NCBI GenBank assembly: GCA_963836005.1 | Contig: CAWIHS010000005.1 | Coordinates: forward strand, 62,001-126,000 | Direction: 5' to 3' | From: CAWIHS01 sp963836005 | GTDB taxonomy: Bacteria; Pseudomonadota; Gammaproteobacteria; GRL18 | DNA length: 64,000 nucleotides | Shown: positions 15,891 through 26,196 of the stretch, in pieces | How positions within the stretch are numbered: position 1 is the first letter of the stretch | How the letters are laid out: each line of letters starts with the position of its first letter | The notes under the pieces: generated by a model | Database searches by the model: none | What the model saw: the letters and a program-made list of their open reading frames with translations, nothing else | What the model was told of the DNA's origin: nothing | Translations under genes and position numbers: made by a program

Positions 15891-18800
15891 TTACGGTAAG
15901 GGTGTATATGTCCCGTCCGGATTAAGGCGCGCGAGCTGTACCGATCCGTCAGGATTGAGCACAGCCGCACCATTGTTAAAATCGATGACACCGGATTGCT
16001 GAATGGAATGCGGTGCCAAAGTTGTGGTTTCGTCAAATTGCACTCTGTTTATCAGTTCATGCAACCGCCGATGCAGATCGTCTTGCACATCAATCAGCTG
16101 CCGGTGATTGCCGCCAAGATACAGCGGAATCAGATGGTGTAGATCTCCCTCAGCTGCTTCGCCAGCAGTATTTGCAAAATTAAGTCGGTAATTAAAAGCT
16201 CGCAACTGGTCGGTTCCGCGAACCACGACAACTTCATGGCTGGCCACGGATTCGGCCACCTCGGCGGCGCGTTCCGCTGGAAAATGATCACCGGCGCGTC
16301 TATAGGCTGTTTCGAGAATTCGGCCAAATTATCACGAAAAAGCGGATCCAATTCACCGATAAGTCTTCCCGTTGTCCCAACCCCTGTCAGGGGAACCACT
16401 TGTTGAGCAGCAGGGTATTCATCTATCACCCGTTGAAAAGCTGCTGGAAAATGATCAGGCCACCCTTCAACCATGCGCCTTCCTGCTTCAGCCCTGGACA
16501 GCGTGCCTTCAGCAATTTCCCATCCGCCACTACTACTGCGAACAAGGGTACGTGGCGGCTCAGGGGAATTTGCATATCTTGCAAGATCATATGGAGGTGG
16601 TGGATTGGGTCGAACACGGTAGTAATACTGAGAAGCATTTCGAATCATACTGTTTCCCTCCAGAGCAGGTACATCACCGGAAGCAATGGCCTCCGCAGTC
16701 CTGTTCCTGGCAGAGGCCACATAACCGAGTCCCTTTTCCATGGTCATCTGATCAACAACTCGACTATGAATCGCAAGTTCTGACTCAAGGAACTCTACAT
16801 CACGCCTAAGAATTGATTCCTGGGCAGTACCAATAGCATCTCCAAAGCTGCTCGTCTAGTCTCAATTATACCTGGTAGTTTTTTCATTTCCAGACCAGGA
16901 TTCAAAGGCCATGGAACCCGGCCTGAAGGGATTCACCACATTAGCATTGGGCCTGCCAGCAAGGGATAGCAACCGGTCCCATACTTGGCGCAGTCTGCCA
17001 GTAACACCATCGTACCGATTCAAAAGACGAACGACATTGGCATGGGCAAGAATATCGGATACCAGTGCTTCACTTCCGCATTGAATGCCTCGAACAATCG
17101 TTCGCCCTTGAGAATCAACCACATAATGCACTCGAATTTCGGTCCCAGCTTCAACAATATTAATTTCCGTGCCGACCCGTCTATTCGGTACCGCACGGGT
17201 CAGCCTCGGTAATGACCTCACCAGTTTCAAATTCTCCTGCGGCGATCCGCAGACTTCTGGCAAGCGCTTCATCACTATGAGAAAGTGCACAACCCCTTCC
17301 TCAATAATGCCGCGGCAGCCTTCACCGCCCGTACTGCCCTCACCACATCCAAGGCGTCGAGACCAACGCCCGCCCAGGCCACCACCAGCCAGGCCCAGTG
17401 GCCGGCCAAATCAGGTGGAACAATTGACTCATCGGGATTCATGGACGTATTGCCGGCAGCGGATTCAGCAAAGTAGTCTTCGGTGGTACGAACAGCATCT
17501 GCGGCACCCAACCCAAGGGCACCGGCAGCAAATGCGAGCGAGAGTCCGCCAGATGTCACAGCCGCACCCACACCAAACACAATGCTGAATACAGCTAATC
17601 CAAGAGTTGTAGCAGTATCCCAAGCCCGGTGACTACTGGCCGTTTCGGTCACCCACCCACGGCGCGTAACATCAGTAATATTTAAACCGGCAATGGTTGC
17701 ATCAACAATAGACTGAATTGCCCAGAGATCAAGATCGACGCTGATAATGTTATTCCGAGTGGCATCAATATCTTCAAGTACTCCCTGTGCTTCAACACCC
17801 AGGCGTGAAAACTGATCATACACCTCCAAACCTGCAAATTCTTCCATGTCATCAATCCGAGCAAGCACAGGATAATTTTGCATTAAGTTTGCCCGTTCAG
17901 CCCTACGCTGGTTGTTACGTTCCTCAACATCCATGCGCTGCCTAATTTCCCTAAGGTGACGGTTTATGGTCAGGTGCAACAATCAAAGGGGGAACAGCCT
18001 CCATGGAAGCATCTATCTGCGCAAGCTGGGTTGCGGTGGTGCGCATACGGTCGATTTCTTCCTCTGTCACCAATCCGCAGGTTGAAAATCGTTCAACATC
18101 ATTTTCAACACTGACCCTTCCCCGTGAAAGAATAGTCAGGGCATTGTCTTTCATAGCTGCTGCAAATAACCGGATAAAGATTGGCCGTGACATCTCATTA
18201 AAATCACCAAATGCTTCCTGATAACCGGACAAGCAGATTGTCTCGCCCAGGCATCAACGCCTGATCGGCCATAGCCAGTTCTGCGGCTTCTTCTGATGGT
18301 TTATAGGCTTGCGGTGCGCACTGCGGCTCCGTCACTGGTAATAATTACCGTTGCCGATGAGGTGAAACGAAGACGGGTCCATGGTTTATTGTCAAACCAG
18401 GTGATATTATCATAGTTAAAACCGTAAACTAATGTCATCGGTGCCGGTACTTGATAAGCGACATACCTGCCATTCTCGATAAACACTGCACCGGAAGTTC
18501 CAGCCGACCGTATCGCTGCCATAGCTGCCGCTTCGAGAGCCATAGTGTCCTCTGGTCCATCCTTCAGGATTCATGGAATGGGGAATACTACTAATGGGCA
18601 GATGATAGGGTAACGCCACAGAACCCATCATCCGATGAGTTTGTATAGTTGTATCGAAAAAACCTTCCCAGACTGCTATAGACTGATTTTCATGTTGGGG
18701 TGTCAGCTCAACATCGTCTGTTGCATCGGATCCGTTTCTTTGTATAGTTAGTAGCGGGGTACCAGAAGATGACTGCTGAACTACATGAGTCAGTTCATGG

Positions 18801-19480
18801 GCAAGTAGCCGTTTTCCTTTAATCGAGTCCGTTGAATATTCACCCGGTGCGAATGCAATATCATTCCCCAGCGTAAAAGCACGAGCATGAATTGACTGTG
18901 CTGCACTAGCTGCACGAGAATCAGTATGAAGCCGTACATTCTTAAAACTTTGTTGAAATTGAGGCTCAAAGTAATCACGAACAGAAGGTGGCAGAGGCTT
19001 ACCCCCACCATGTATTTCAGAAACCATCGCCGTAAATTCCGGGGATGCTGGTGCCGATAAAATATCTTTTTTAGCCTGAATCAGCTCTGTATTTTCTTCA
19101 CCATTTTCCTGTTTACGTACAACTGTTTCTTCCCCATCCTCTAGATCATTATTCAACTTTCCAAGTGGATCCGGCATCCGCATAACCCGTTGAGCCACCT
19201 GATCTGCTTCCTGCTCATACTTATCATCAGGCGCCCCAACAGTGAGCTTTGTCTGAACCATGCCAGTCTGAGGTTCTTGTTCTTCTTGCTCACACTCATC
19301 ACACTTCCTTTGCAAGGTTTCTGGATTACCCAGATCCGCTCGCAAAGGATTGCGCATAATAACATCATTTTCAGGAGGTTTATTCTCATTTCCCAGTTGA
19401 GAACCAGCAAGCCGTTTTTTCTCCTCCGACTGTGGGTCAGCTTTGGAATGTGCAGGTTTTCGGCTTACCGTTGCATACAT
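15891..19480 (-). pseudogene. Broken eCIS effector: DUF4157 N-terminus, HNH-like C-terminus
   Basis: The gene begins at 19480. Residues 163-236 of the first piece are DUF4157, a hallmark of proteins loaded into eCIS particles: LPPSVRDYFEPQF, NVRLHTDSRAA, and AHELTHVVQQ with the HExxH-like HELTH at 228-232. A CDEC motif and EQEADQVAQRVMRMP precede it. Later pieces carry an alanine/glycine-rich hydrophobic segment (VFGVGAAVTSGGLSLAFAAG, about 17550) and DESIVPPDLAGHWAW, common in such toxins. The last piece has GDLHHLIPLYLGGNHRQL and LHRRLHELI, an HNH/endonuclease VII-like signature. About nine frame changes (near 18560, 18305, 18235, 17975, 17290, 17180, 16865, 16270 and others) break an original of roughly 1195 codons. 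DUF4157 is intact; the toxin is disconnected from it. Confidence 0.85.
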
Positions 19481-19508
19481 TCATTTCACCTATCGCAATA
19501 CCAGAAGA

Positions 19509-20804
19509 CTATGCAGCAGGTTCCGTATCTTCAGGATCTTCAGGATCTTTGCATCCACTGCCAGTGTCTCCATTACCGCTATTCTCTGTCTGCTTAGATA
19601 TCTCATCCTGAATCGCTTTGATAGCATTCACTAGAAATTTGCTGCTACATTCATTATGGCTTGTTGCAGCTTCTGCCCAGTGTTTTTTCCTGGTAAATAG
19701 CTCTGTTTCCTTCACATACAATTCATTAAGCGCTTTCACATAGGTCTGTTTGCTCTTCTCCCAGCTATTCATGATCATATCGGCGGTATTCACTTGAGAA
19801 CATTCACCTGCACCAAAGCAAGCAAAGACATCAGATGTCTCGTAAGCATCATTCGTTAGAGCATCTTCTACAATGCAGATTTCATTGATTAATGACTGAC
19901 GAGACAGGACAAAATAATGAAGCTGGAGTAGTGCTTCGGCAACACGTCTGGCCTCGAAGGCACTGGTAAAAGCAGCCATGTAGGTATAAGTAGTATCAGC
20001 TTGTTTTTTTGCATTCCCGGCCAGGCCCTGAATGGCCTGCAACAGTTTTTCCAGTGCCATTTTTGCCTTAGGCAAATTGGATGTACCTGTTGAACAACCA
20101 CCCTTGGCACACAGATAATCACTGGTGGTTTCATTCATCTTATTTTTGGCATCTGCCAAAGCTTTCTGCTCATCGTCACAATTAATCACACCAGCCAGCA
20201 ATGCATCCAGCTTTACCATATCAAGTAGCTGTAGCTCCTCAGAACGGTTTTGCAAGCCCGCAATCAAGGTTTTAAGAACATCACAGGAGATACCTTCAGC
20301 AAGCAAGTCCTGGCAGACCGTTTCATCTTCACGATTGCATTTATCACTCTTGACTTTATCAGGGTCTTGGAGAATTTCCTTAAAGCTATCGACATCTTTG
20401 ACAATGACACTCAGCTCTTGAATAAGCTGAATCAGTTCATCCTGTTTGCAAGATTCATCAACATAGAGTAACACCATCAGTTGATAGCGCAGATTGTTTT
20501 CGACGAGTTCCGAGAGATCACCGCTGTTATTTAATGATGCACAAATAGCTGCAATTGAGGATGTGTAATTACAGGCTGTATTTTCTACCGTAGCATTTTT
20601 ACTTTGCAGATCTTTGCTGTCTTTGTCATGTTGGCTTTTGGCAAGATTCATTTCAGCCAGAATGGACTCAAACAAATCTGATTTATATTTAGCATTTGCA
20701 TCACTATTGGCCGCCTGCTGAAGCGTTGCATATTCGCCATTCAATTCGCAGAGTAGCGTGTCAAAAACCTCAATGGCTTCATTGTTTGTGCTTTGTTTGT
20801 TCAT
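19509..20804 (-). CDS. Cysteine-rich helical protein of the eCIS cluster, function unknown
   Basis: The ATG at 20804 has a good site (AAGGAGAAAATATC before it); an upstream in-frame start overlapping the ATPase gene is less likely. The 431 residues are mostly helical and acidic, with about sixteen cysteines spread as CxxxxC or isolated residues (CNYTSSIAAIC, VCQDLLAEGISCDVL, CAKGGCSTG, CFGAGEC). The tail is proline/acid-rich (DPEDPEDTEP). I do not recognise the family. It lies between the ATPase and the effector genes in one direction with short gaps, so it may be a cargo protein, loading adaptor or effector chaperone. That many cysteines is unusual for a cytosolic helical protein. Confidence 0.75.
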   Translation of the reverse strand: MNKQSTNNEAIEVFDTLLCELNGEYATLQQAANSDANAKYKSDLFESILAEMNLAKSQHDKDSKDLQSKNATVENTACNYTSSIAAICASLNNSGDLSELVENNLRYQLMVLLYVDESCKQDELIQLIQELSVIVKDVDSFKEILQDPDKVKSDKCNREDETVCQDLLAEGISCDVLKTLIAGLQNRSEELQLLDMVKLDALLAGVINCDDEQKALADAKNKMNETTSDYLCAKGGCSTGTSNLPKAKMALEKLLQAIQGLAGNAKKQADTTYTYMAAFTSAFEARRVAEALLQLHYFVLSRQSLINEICIVEDALTNDAYETSDVFACFGAGECSQVNTADMIMNSWEKSKQTYVKALNELYVKETELFTRKKHWAEAATSHNECSSKFLVNAIKAIQDEISKQTENSGNGDTGSGCKDPEDPEDTEPAA

Positions 20805-20820
20805 GATATTTTCTCCTTGC

Positions 20821-22878
20821 TCAGTTTCGGTGGCCTGCAATCCTCTTCGCGGGTTGAGGACGCCCCATTTTTATAAATTCCTGCAGAATCGCATCTTCGA
20901 GACATTCTCCAGTGATTAAGGTGCTATTGGCTGCGGCAGCATAGGCCGCACGTAAAGCACTATTACGTATTTCACCCCCTACCAGATCGTAAGTATTGGC
21001 GACGCGGTTAAGATCTATGGATTCGTGCAGCGACACTTTGGGTAACTGACGTTTCCAGATATTGAGTTGTTGCGGTGGAGTAGGACGGGGAAAGTGGATA
21101 GAAAAGCTGATACGGCGGGTAAAAGCAGTATCCATGTTCTGCTGGAAGTTGCTGGCCAGCAAAGTGATGCCTTCAAATTGTTCCAGCCTCTGCAGCAGGA
21201 AATTGACCTGCAAATTGGCATGCCGGTCATGTGCATCCTTGATACCGGTGCGTTTCCCAAACAGGCTGTCTGCTTCGTCAAAAAACAACAGGCCACGGTA
21301 ACCTTCAGCAATATTAAAGACCTTGGCAAGATTCTTTTCGGTTTCACCAATATATTTTGAAACAATACGTGATAAATCTACCCGTAGCATGGGCAACTTA
21401 AGCCTGGTGGCTACGGCTTTTGCAGCGAAGGTCTTCCCGGTGCCTGATTCACCATGTAACAAGGCAACCAGACCTGTTGCGCCACCCCGTTTTGCACTGA
21501 TCATATCCCAGCGGTTTTCTACGGTAATACGCTGGTGTACTCGTGAAACCAGTGACTCCAATTGTTTCATGGTTTGCCGATTTAATACCAATGACTGCCA
21601 GGGGACATCCGGCCATTCTGTTGTGGTAAAGGGGGAAGCTGGTTCATGAATAATTTCCCTCAGTGCACGCGAAATATGATCTTTGGTTAATTGCCGGGCT
21701 TGTTCGTGGCTTGCAAAGTTTTGTGCCAGATTGACTGCCTTTTTAATTTGTTCGTCATCTATCCTGTTTTGATTCGCCAGGAGATCAATATCGATATTAT
21801 GCTCAGTAGAGTGTAGATGTTGATACCAGAGATTGGCCTGCTCCAGTGGTTTAGGGGGGCAAGCATTGATTTGTCTGACAGGAATATCGTAGGGAATGGT
21901 TATTTCCTGATTCTTTGTCAGAAGAATGAGTAAGCCATTTAATAACGGGACTATATTTTGCGGGAATGAAAACGGCTTTTCAGTATCTGCGTGTATCACC
22001 GGAATCGCATCCAGCATGATGGATGTCAAAATGGCCTTTTTTAGATCGCTATGGGTATTGTCCATTGTGATATAGAAGCTAAACCAGGGTCGATGAAGTG
22101 CATTTGCAAGCGCCCCAATATTGGGCATGGCAATGTCAGGGATTTCGGATTTAAAGATAATTACAGCCTGTTGCTGTTGTTCACTCCAGGCAGCTAATTC
22201 CCGGGATTGTTGCAATAGCGTGGACCTGGCTTCAGCCATATCATGCTTATATCGCTTGCGTGTCGGGCTATGTAGCACTATTTCTTGTGAACTTAAAATA
22301 CAGTCCAGTTCTACTCCGCCTAATAGTACTTCACCCACCTGTAAACTGCGTTCAAACAGGGGGGTCTGCTGTTCATATTCCAGAATGCCTGCTTTCCATA
22401 GGGCACTCTTGGTCAAAAGCCTTCTAGTCTGGTTACGATCAGAATACTTGTCAAGGAGCAGTAAATGAGCCTTGTGCAGTGGCAAACGCCGCTCTTTGGG
22501 AAAGCCATTAATATGTGAATAGAGATCGCCAAAACGTTCATCCAGTTCGGGGGCAAGGGCGAGTAGCAGGATATTTATTTCAAAAGAGGTTAGCTTGAAA
22601 TACTTGATCAGTCTTATAAGAGGCTGCGTAGGAGACTGACAAGCAGCTATTGCCTGCTGTAAAGCATGTTCATCGTGTTCTATTTGTTTAACGAGTAGCT
22701 CAAGATCATCAGGCAATGGGTCGATAGTCTGTTTAGCCAGAATGCCCAGAAACTCCCAGCCTTCTATTTGTGGGATCAGACGCGCACTCAAAAGACTCAG
22801 TAACCGGTCTGGGAGGCTTGCCTGGTCATCATCGGTGTAGATATAACGGACTGTATCCTGTCTTGCCTGAGTCATCAT
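20821..22878 (-). CDS. AAA+ ATPase of the contractile injection system (Afp15/Pvc15-like)
   Basis: The 685-residue protein has an N-terminal winged-helix-like region (LLSLLSARLIPQIEGWEFLG, then IRLIKYFKLTSFEINILLLALAPELDERFG) and a C-terminal AAA+ module. Walker A is HGESGTGKTFAAKA at about residue 474, Walker B is GLLFFDEADSLFG at about 530, with sensor region ITLLASNFQQNMDTAFTRR. This architecture is the eCIS ATPase (Afp15, Pvc15) needed for particle assembly or sheath or tape-measure handling, unlike ClpV of type VI secretion. It begins right after the tape-measure stop (TAAATG arrangement). All catalytic motifs are intact. Confidence 0.9.
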   Translation of the reverse strand: MMTQARQDTVRYIYTDDDQASLPDRLLSLLSARLIPQIEGWEFLGILAKQTIDPLPDDLELLVKQIEHDEHALQQAIAACQSPTQPLIRLIKYFKLTSFEINILLLALAPELDERFGDLYSHINGFPKERRLPLHKAHLLLLDKYSDRNQTRRLLTKSALWKAGILEYEQQTPLFERSLQVGEVLLGGVELDCILSSQEIVLHSPTRKRYKHDMAEARSTLLQQSRELAAWSEQQQQAVIIFKSEIPDIAMPNIGALANALHRPWFSFYITMDNTHSDLKKAILTSIMLDAIPVIHADTEKPFSFPQNIVPLLNGLLILLTKNQEITIPYDIPVRQINACPPKPLEQANLWYQHLHSTEHNIDIDLLANQNRIDDEQIKKAVNLAQNFASHEQARQLTKDHISRALREIIHEPASPFTTTEWPDVPWQSLVLNRQTMKQLESLVSRVHQRITVENRWDMISAKRGGATGLVALLHGESGTGKTFAAKAVATRLKLPMLRVDLSRIVSKYIGETEKNLAKVFNIAEGYRGLLFFDEADSLFGKRTGIKDAHDRHANLQVNFLLQRLEQFEGITLLASNFQQNMDTAFTRRISFSIHFPRPTPPQQLNIWKRQLPKVSLHESIDLNRVANTYDLVGGEIRNSALRAAYAAAANSTLITGECLEDAILQEFIKMGRPQPAKRIAGHRN

Positions 22879-24797
22879 TTACTCCATGTACTCAAACCGG
22901 ATTACCCGGTTGATTTGTGGAATCCAACCAGGATCAATATCCCAACCTTGTTTTCGAAGCAGCTATATCAATATCTGATAGAGGCATTTGCAGGGTGATA
23001 TAAACATTATCAACCTGCAGACGACCGGGACGAAGCAACATATTTTGCAGTGGAGTTAATTGCGATGGTGCTTCTCCACCAAAAAAATAAGCTATGCCAT
23101 TTTGACCGGGGCGAACCTTCCCAGAGATTTGGAGTGACAGCTTTTCCAGAATAGTTTTAGCTTCATAGTGATTTTCAGGAACTATATCATTCAGATCAAA
23201 TCTATCTGGTGATTCATTTAAACCAGCAAAAGCCTGAATCAAAGGAGCTTCGCGTTTCCATGCAGCCCTTTGCCCGGCTTCGGGAAGCATTGATAAGAGA
23301 TCCTGCAATGCCATAATGGCAATAGTCTTCATGATTTGTGCGTTGGCCTCCGTCTGTGCAGGATCAGGCAATAACTTGGCCGAATTGCGGATTAGGAACA
23401 GCAGACCGCCACAACCTACCGGACAAGCATACTCAGTAAGGGTTGATTCTGTTTGATACTCATCTGTTGTATGAGCAGGCCTTTTAGAGGTGGTTTCTGA
23501 GTGGTCTTTTATTTCTTTCGTAAATTCAAACAGTTCTGTTTGGTTAGAATTATTATGAGCTAATGTTGTTTGCTCACCGGGCTTGTTTTTCTCAACAGCA
23601 AGTTCATTTTGTTGCTGTTTAATTGCTTTAGCATCCAGGCTTGATTCAATATCACTCTTTGATGGCTTGTTATACTTTTCTACAGACTCATAAGGTGGCT
23701 CATTGAATTCTTGCTTGTTGCTGCGTTGCTGTTCAATTGCTTTAGCATCCAGGCCTGATTCAATATCACTCTTTGATGGCTTGTTATACTTTTCTACAGA
23801 CTCATGAGGTGGCTTATTGAATTCTTGCCTGTTGCTGGGTTGTTGTTTTTTTTGTTTTTTCTGTTGTTTATTTTTTAATAAATCAGCATGAAATTCGGGA
23901 AAGTCTGTTTTTAATCCATGAATATTGAATAGTAGTATTGATAACAACTCTTTGAGTGTTATCAGTGGAGCAAACTTTTCCAGCCTTAAACTGACAAAAA
24001 TGGCTCCCAAAAAAATGAGCTGTTCAATCGAGTGAAGTTTTTTAAGCAAGCTTTTTTCTTTAGTTGAAAACTGCAAGTGTGTATTGGGAACAGTTGTAGC
24101 GGAGTGTGATGATGAGGTTTTTTCAGTGTTCTCAATAGCAATAAAAGAGCTTGAATCGTCCAGCACTACTAACTTTGCTAATAAGGAAAGAAGTTCTTCC
24201 GTTTTCAATAAATTTAACCATCTGGTTCCAGCTCGTTCAGTAAGCTCTTGCAAAGAAATCACTGCCATGCAGAAATCTTTAATCAACCATTTATGGATAA
24301 TCGCTTGTGCAGAAGAAATGACATTGTTCTCTGACAGTAAAGGTGTCACCCACCAGGGTAAGCGAGAATTCCCTGCCAAATGTTCCAGATAGACTATTTC
24401 AGCACTTGTCCGGTCGGGAAAAATTGCTAATAAATCATTATAAACAGGTTGGTTCTTTGTGACATCATGACCAATACTACTGAGTATGCGCATAAAACCT
24501 GCTGCTATGGCTTCTACCCATTTGCCTGCTATGTAATCAAGACCTGTTGAACTTTCCAGGTCATTGGCATTATTGATATTCAGGCGAATATTAATCTTGC
24601 GAATGGCTATCAGACAAGTGGATGAATAGCCTAATGATGACAGTTTGCTCTGAATATGCAGCTCCAGAGAATTCAGCAAATGCTGCTGAATGTGACTATC
24701 CAGATGTTTGCCAAACTGTCCAGCATCATCAACTGCTACCGGGAAATGGTAGTGGTTGGTAAGTTTATTGATATTGATGTGCTGAGTTCATAATCAT
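22879..24797 (-). CDS. eCIS tape-measure protein (CIS_TMP family), frameshifted at both ends
   Basis: The main open frame runs from about 24787 to 22934. It matches the contractile injection system tape-measure family: the YACPVGCGGLLFLIRNSAKL block at about 23430, and a central lysine/glutamine region with two near-identical 34-residue repeats (EFN-PPxESVEKYNKPSKSDIESxLDAKAI). At the 5' end an ATG at 24797 has a strong TAGGAG site, but a one-base change near 24775 is needed to reach INKLTNHYHFPV. At the 3' end the frame stops after SKTRLGY, whereas removing one A at 22951-22954 gives KQGWDIDPGWIPQINRVIRF, the conserved family C-terminus, ending TAA at 22879 just before the ATPase. The protein sets tail length. 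Possibly inactive. Confidence 0.8.
23615..23836 (-). repeat. Tandem repeat inside the tape-measure gene
   Basis: Two copies of a roughly 100-base unit encode EFN-PP-ESVEKYNKPSKSD followed by IES-LDAKAI and a glutamine-rich linker. The copies differ at only a few bases, indicating recent duplication. It would alter the length of the tape-measure protein and so, potentially, the length of the tail. Confidence 0.75.
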
Positions 24798-25241
24798 CGC
24801 ATTACTCCTAAGAAAGATCTCTTGAGCAATAGCACCAAGCCGTTTGGTTTTTACTGCTTTCTCGCAACATTATTGATAACGCCTGAGATATTTTTTTACA
24901 TCAGAGTTTCCATTAAACAATTTCTGCGTTTTTAAAATGCCTCTATCAGCATCATTGTATTTCTTTCAGTAATGCATTGAACATTTCGCCCAACTTCTTG
25001 AGGTAGCTCTATATCATCCAGTTCATAAATGATTTTGCTATACTGTTCACTCTTTTTTACCATATTGCTTATATAAATCTGTCAGTTTATCTGTTTTCTT
25101 CAAACATTTTTTCAGCAAAATTTATTGGGTAGTAAATTAATATCTCTGACTGTTGCTTCTAGTTTGCATAGTAATAAATATCTGATTCACCTTTAGACAA
25201 TTTAGCTCATCTGTAGCTGCGTTAAAGAGTTCTTCTGATCG
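24798..25241. other. AT-rich gap with degraded coding on the minus strand
   Basis: No intact gene. The minus strand keeps protein-like pieces such as SEELFNAATDELNCLKVNQI and QYSKIIYELDDIELPQEVG, broken by stops and frame changes. It may be the decayed end of the gene above or a lost small gene. The ribosome-binding site of the tape-measure gene lies at its left end. Confidence 0.5.
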
Positions 25242-25670
25242 TCATTCTGTGAAATATTTCCAGTTTCTACCCTTATATATTTTAAAATTTAAACTAGCAT
25301 TAGATCTATCAAAATAAGGTTTTGTATTAACCTCATGCTCTATTAATTTATATACTTCGTCAGAAGTACTTTCAGGCAGTGCAGTATATAAATTATGTAA
25401 TCTTGATGTTCCAGAATTAGCTGATAAATCTGATAATACAGTAGTGATCACTGTCCTATCAGAAAGGTTGGGGTTATTTTTTTGAATGATTTTGGTCTGA
25501 GACTTGACCATGTCCATCACTTCTCTATCAAAATCATTGTTTGTATAGAGAAAAGCCTGTGCAACGAGTCTCATTAACATAGGATGTCTTAAATACCTTT
25601 CACTTACTCCAAAACATGAGGATAATAACCCCAAAATATTACGTTGTTCTAAAATCCTGGTTGTTCGCAA
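25242..25670 (-). CDS. Hypothetical, probably 3' fragment of a broken eCIS accessory gene
   Basis: A 142-codon helical frame with FGVSERYLRHPMLMRLVAQ and PNLSDRTVITTVLSDLSAN. Its only start is TTG, and it overlaps the frame before it by 32 bases with a register change, as expected from a single-base indel. I do not recognise the family. It most likely continues the accessory protein that begins at 27351. No independent ribosome-binding site is seen. Confidence 0.45.
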   Translation of the reverse strand: MRTTRILEQRNILGLLSSCFGVSERYLRHPMLMRLVAQAFLYTNNDFDREVMDMVKSQTKIIQKNNPNLSDRTVITTVLSDLSANSGTSRLHNLYTALPESTSDEVYKLIEHEVNTKPYFDRSNASLNFKIYKGRNWKYFTE

Positions 25671-26196
25671 TCATTTCTGGTTGTTCTACAATTATTTCTG
25701 GTAGTAATTTTGTAATAGATAAAATTTGAAAAATAACATCAAGTATGGTTACTCTCTGTTTGACATAGATAACAAAAGAATGGGGGATAGATGAAAGTTT
25801 AATATTATTATTAAAAATACTATTGACATTTTCGTTATTCCCGAATAACACATCCCTTCTTTTCAGACCTTTCATTGGAATAACAATTTTTATAATCTCA
25901 ATATCTCTGTTAATTATGTCATCAATATCTGCAAAGAATACCTTCGCAATAGATCTGATATTGTTTGGAATCACATAACCAGGCTGTTCATTTTTTCCAA
26001 GATCACTCAGTTTATATATACGGAGAGGGTCTTTATAGAAAACATTATTGATGTCTTCAAAAATATCATCATCATGAAGTGCAACAACATAATAAGGAAT
26101 GACATTGGTGCCACTAAAGTAGTTCGATATCTGCTCCTCAAGTTTTTGAATATTTAAAATGGTATCTTCACAATACCAATCTTTACGATCCTTCAA
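25639..26196 (-). CDS. Hypothetical, probably middle fragment of a broken eCIS accessory gene
   Basis: A 185-codon frame starting at TTG with FSGTNVIPYYVVALHDDDIFEDI and VFYKDPLRIYKLSDLGK. The sense of the previous frame (FHPFGFLPIEG at its end) flows naturally into this one: eCIS accessory proteins of this type have a PPxGFLPV segment followed by a F-x-G-x-x-V sensor-like strand and a DPxxIY stretch. The two frames overlap by 14 bases, so a one-base frame change is the simplest explanation. It may belong to one gene of about 700 codons spanning 25242-27351. Confidence 0.5.
   Translation of the reverse strand: MKDRKDWYCEDTILNIQKLEEQISNYFSGTNVIPYYVVALHDDDIFEDINNVFYKDPLRIYKLSDLGKNEQPGYVIPNNIRSIAKVFFADIDDIINRDIEIIKIVIPMKGLKRRDVLFGNNENVNSIFNNNIKLSSIPHSFVIYVKQRVTILDVIFQILSITKLLPEIIVEQPEMIANNQDFRTT

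Noticed and set aside
16372..16809. Plus-strand open frames over the effector (also 17169-17588 and similar)
   Set aside because: They are antisense to clearly homologous minus-strand effector pieces and lack homology.
22951..22954. Programmed frameshift in the tape-measure gene
   Set aside because: No convincing slippery heptamer or downstream stimulator and a second break at the 5' end; decay or sequence error fits better.
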